Below are positions 5,075-5,296 of a stretch of 5,296 nt of DNA, piece by piece. This stretch comes from CAYOHP01 sp964403795 [NCBI: uncultured bacterium]. Its GTDB lineage: Bacteria; Muiribacteriota; UBA6191; CAZXTJ01. The stretch spans positions 1-5,296 of the forward strand of contig CAYOHP010000045.1 in NCBI GenBank assembly GCA_964403795.1, written 5' to 3'. The stretch's first letter is position 1. Each line of letters opens with the position of its first letter. The position numbers were made by a program, and so were the translations under genes. The notes under the pieces were generated by a model, which was not told where the DNA came from, searched no databases, and was given only the letters and a program-made list of their open reading frames with translations.

Positions 5075-5296
5075 GGTCCGGCCTCGATCCGGGACGGCTC
5101 GGCGGTGATCCACCGGAACCGGGGGCGCGGCATGATGGCGGTGCCGCTGGGGGCCCGCTCCAGGGCACCGGGATGGTCCTGGCGCGGGGCGAACCCGTCG
5201 CTCATCGAGAGGTGTCGGACGTAGCGGGCCTCGGTGGCGAGCGCCAGGTCGGTGAGGCCCAGGCCAAGGGTGCCGTCCGCGACCGGCCCCGGGCTC
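5071..5296 (-). CDS. C-terminal part of an unrecognised protein, first visible gene of the operon
   Basis: Reading the minus strand from base 5295 gives 74 in-frame codons without a stop, ending in TGA at 5073-5071. The frame is open to the window edge, so the start lies outside. The tail is hydrophilic and has no obvious membrane segment. It contains recognisable short stretches such as LALATEARYVRHLSM and QDHPGALERAPSGTAI, followed by an Arg/Pro-rich end. I do not recognise the family. The stop interlocks with the ATG of the permease gene in an ATGA overlap, the same junction type used between the following genes, which is the main evidence that this frame is a real gene of the same operon. 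From context it may be an extracytoplasmic or substrate-handling partner of the transporter, but that is inference only. Confidence 0.72.
   Translation of the reverse strand, partial: SPGPVADGTLGLGLTDLALATEARYVRHLSMSDGFAPRQDHPGALERAPSGTAIMPRPRFRWITAEPSRIEAGP

Overview
The window is very G+C-rich bacterial chromosome and is coded almost entirely on the minus strand. Five gene junctions share the same four-base ATGA overlap, in which the start and stop codons interlock. Two strong Shine-Dalgarno sequences are visible (GGAAGGAA). Signal-peptide-bearing NosL-family proteins and a MacB/LolD-type ABC transporter fit a diderm, Gram-negative-type bacterium. I cannot place the phylum from the sequence alone; a deltaproteobacterial, acidobacterial or similar high-GC lineage is a guess.

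In transcription order (right to left) the window holds: the 3' end of an unrecognised gene (5296-5071); an FtsX/MacB-like permease (5074-3938); its ATPase (3941-3252); an eight-helix membrane protein of unknown function whose conserved-looking Cys/His motifs all seem to face outward (3255-2248); a 44-base gap with a small hairpin and a strong ribosome binding site; a four-cysteine NosL-family protein (2203-1643); and a second NosL-family protein of the CxxCGM...PMG type (1646-999). After an 87-base non-coding region come a MerR-type regulator with a cobalamin-binding domain, of the LitR/CarH kind (911-12), and the first five codons of another gene (15-1).

The first six genes look like one operon for handling a metal, most plausibly copper, or thiols outside the cytoplasmic membrane. 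NosL is known as a copper chaperone for nitrous oxide reductase, but no nosZ, nosD or NosY-type permease is in view, and the transporter here is of FtsX type. The real target of this system is therefore open. The regulator is probably a separate unit. It is preceded by a dense cluster of inverted repeats, including a perfect 14-base palindrome, TGCACAG-N8-CTGTGCA, and repeated GTGCA/TGCAC words. The same stretch contains a possible terminator, or an alternative pair of RNA hairpins. The regulator then overlaps the next gene, which is probably co-transcribed with it.

No tRNA, rRNA, CRISPR array, insertion sequence or integrase is visible. The only non-coding stretches are the 44-base and 87-base gaps, and no gap exceeds 300 bases.
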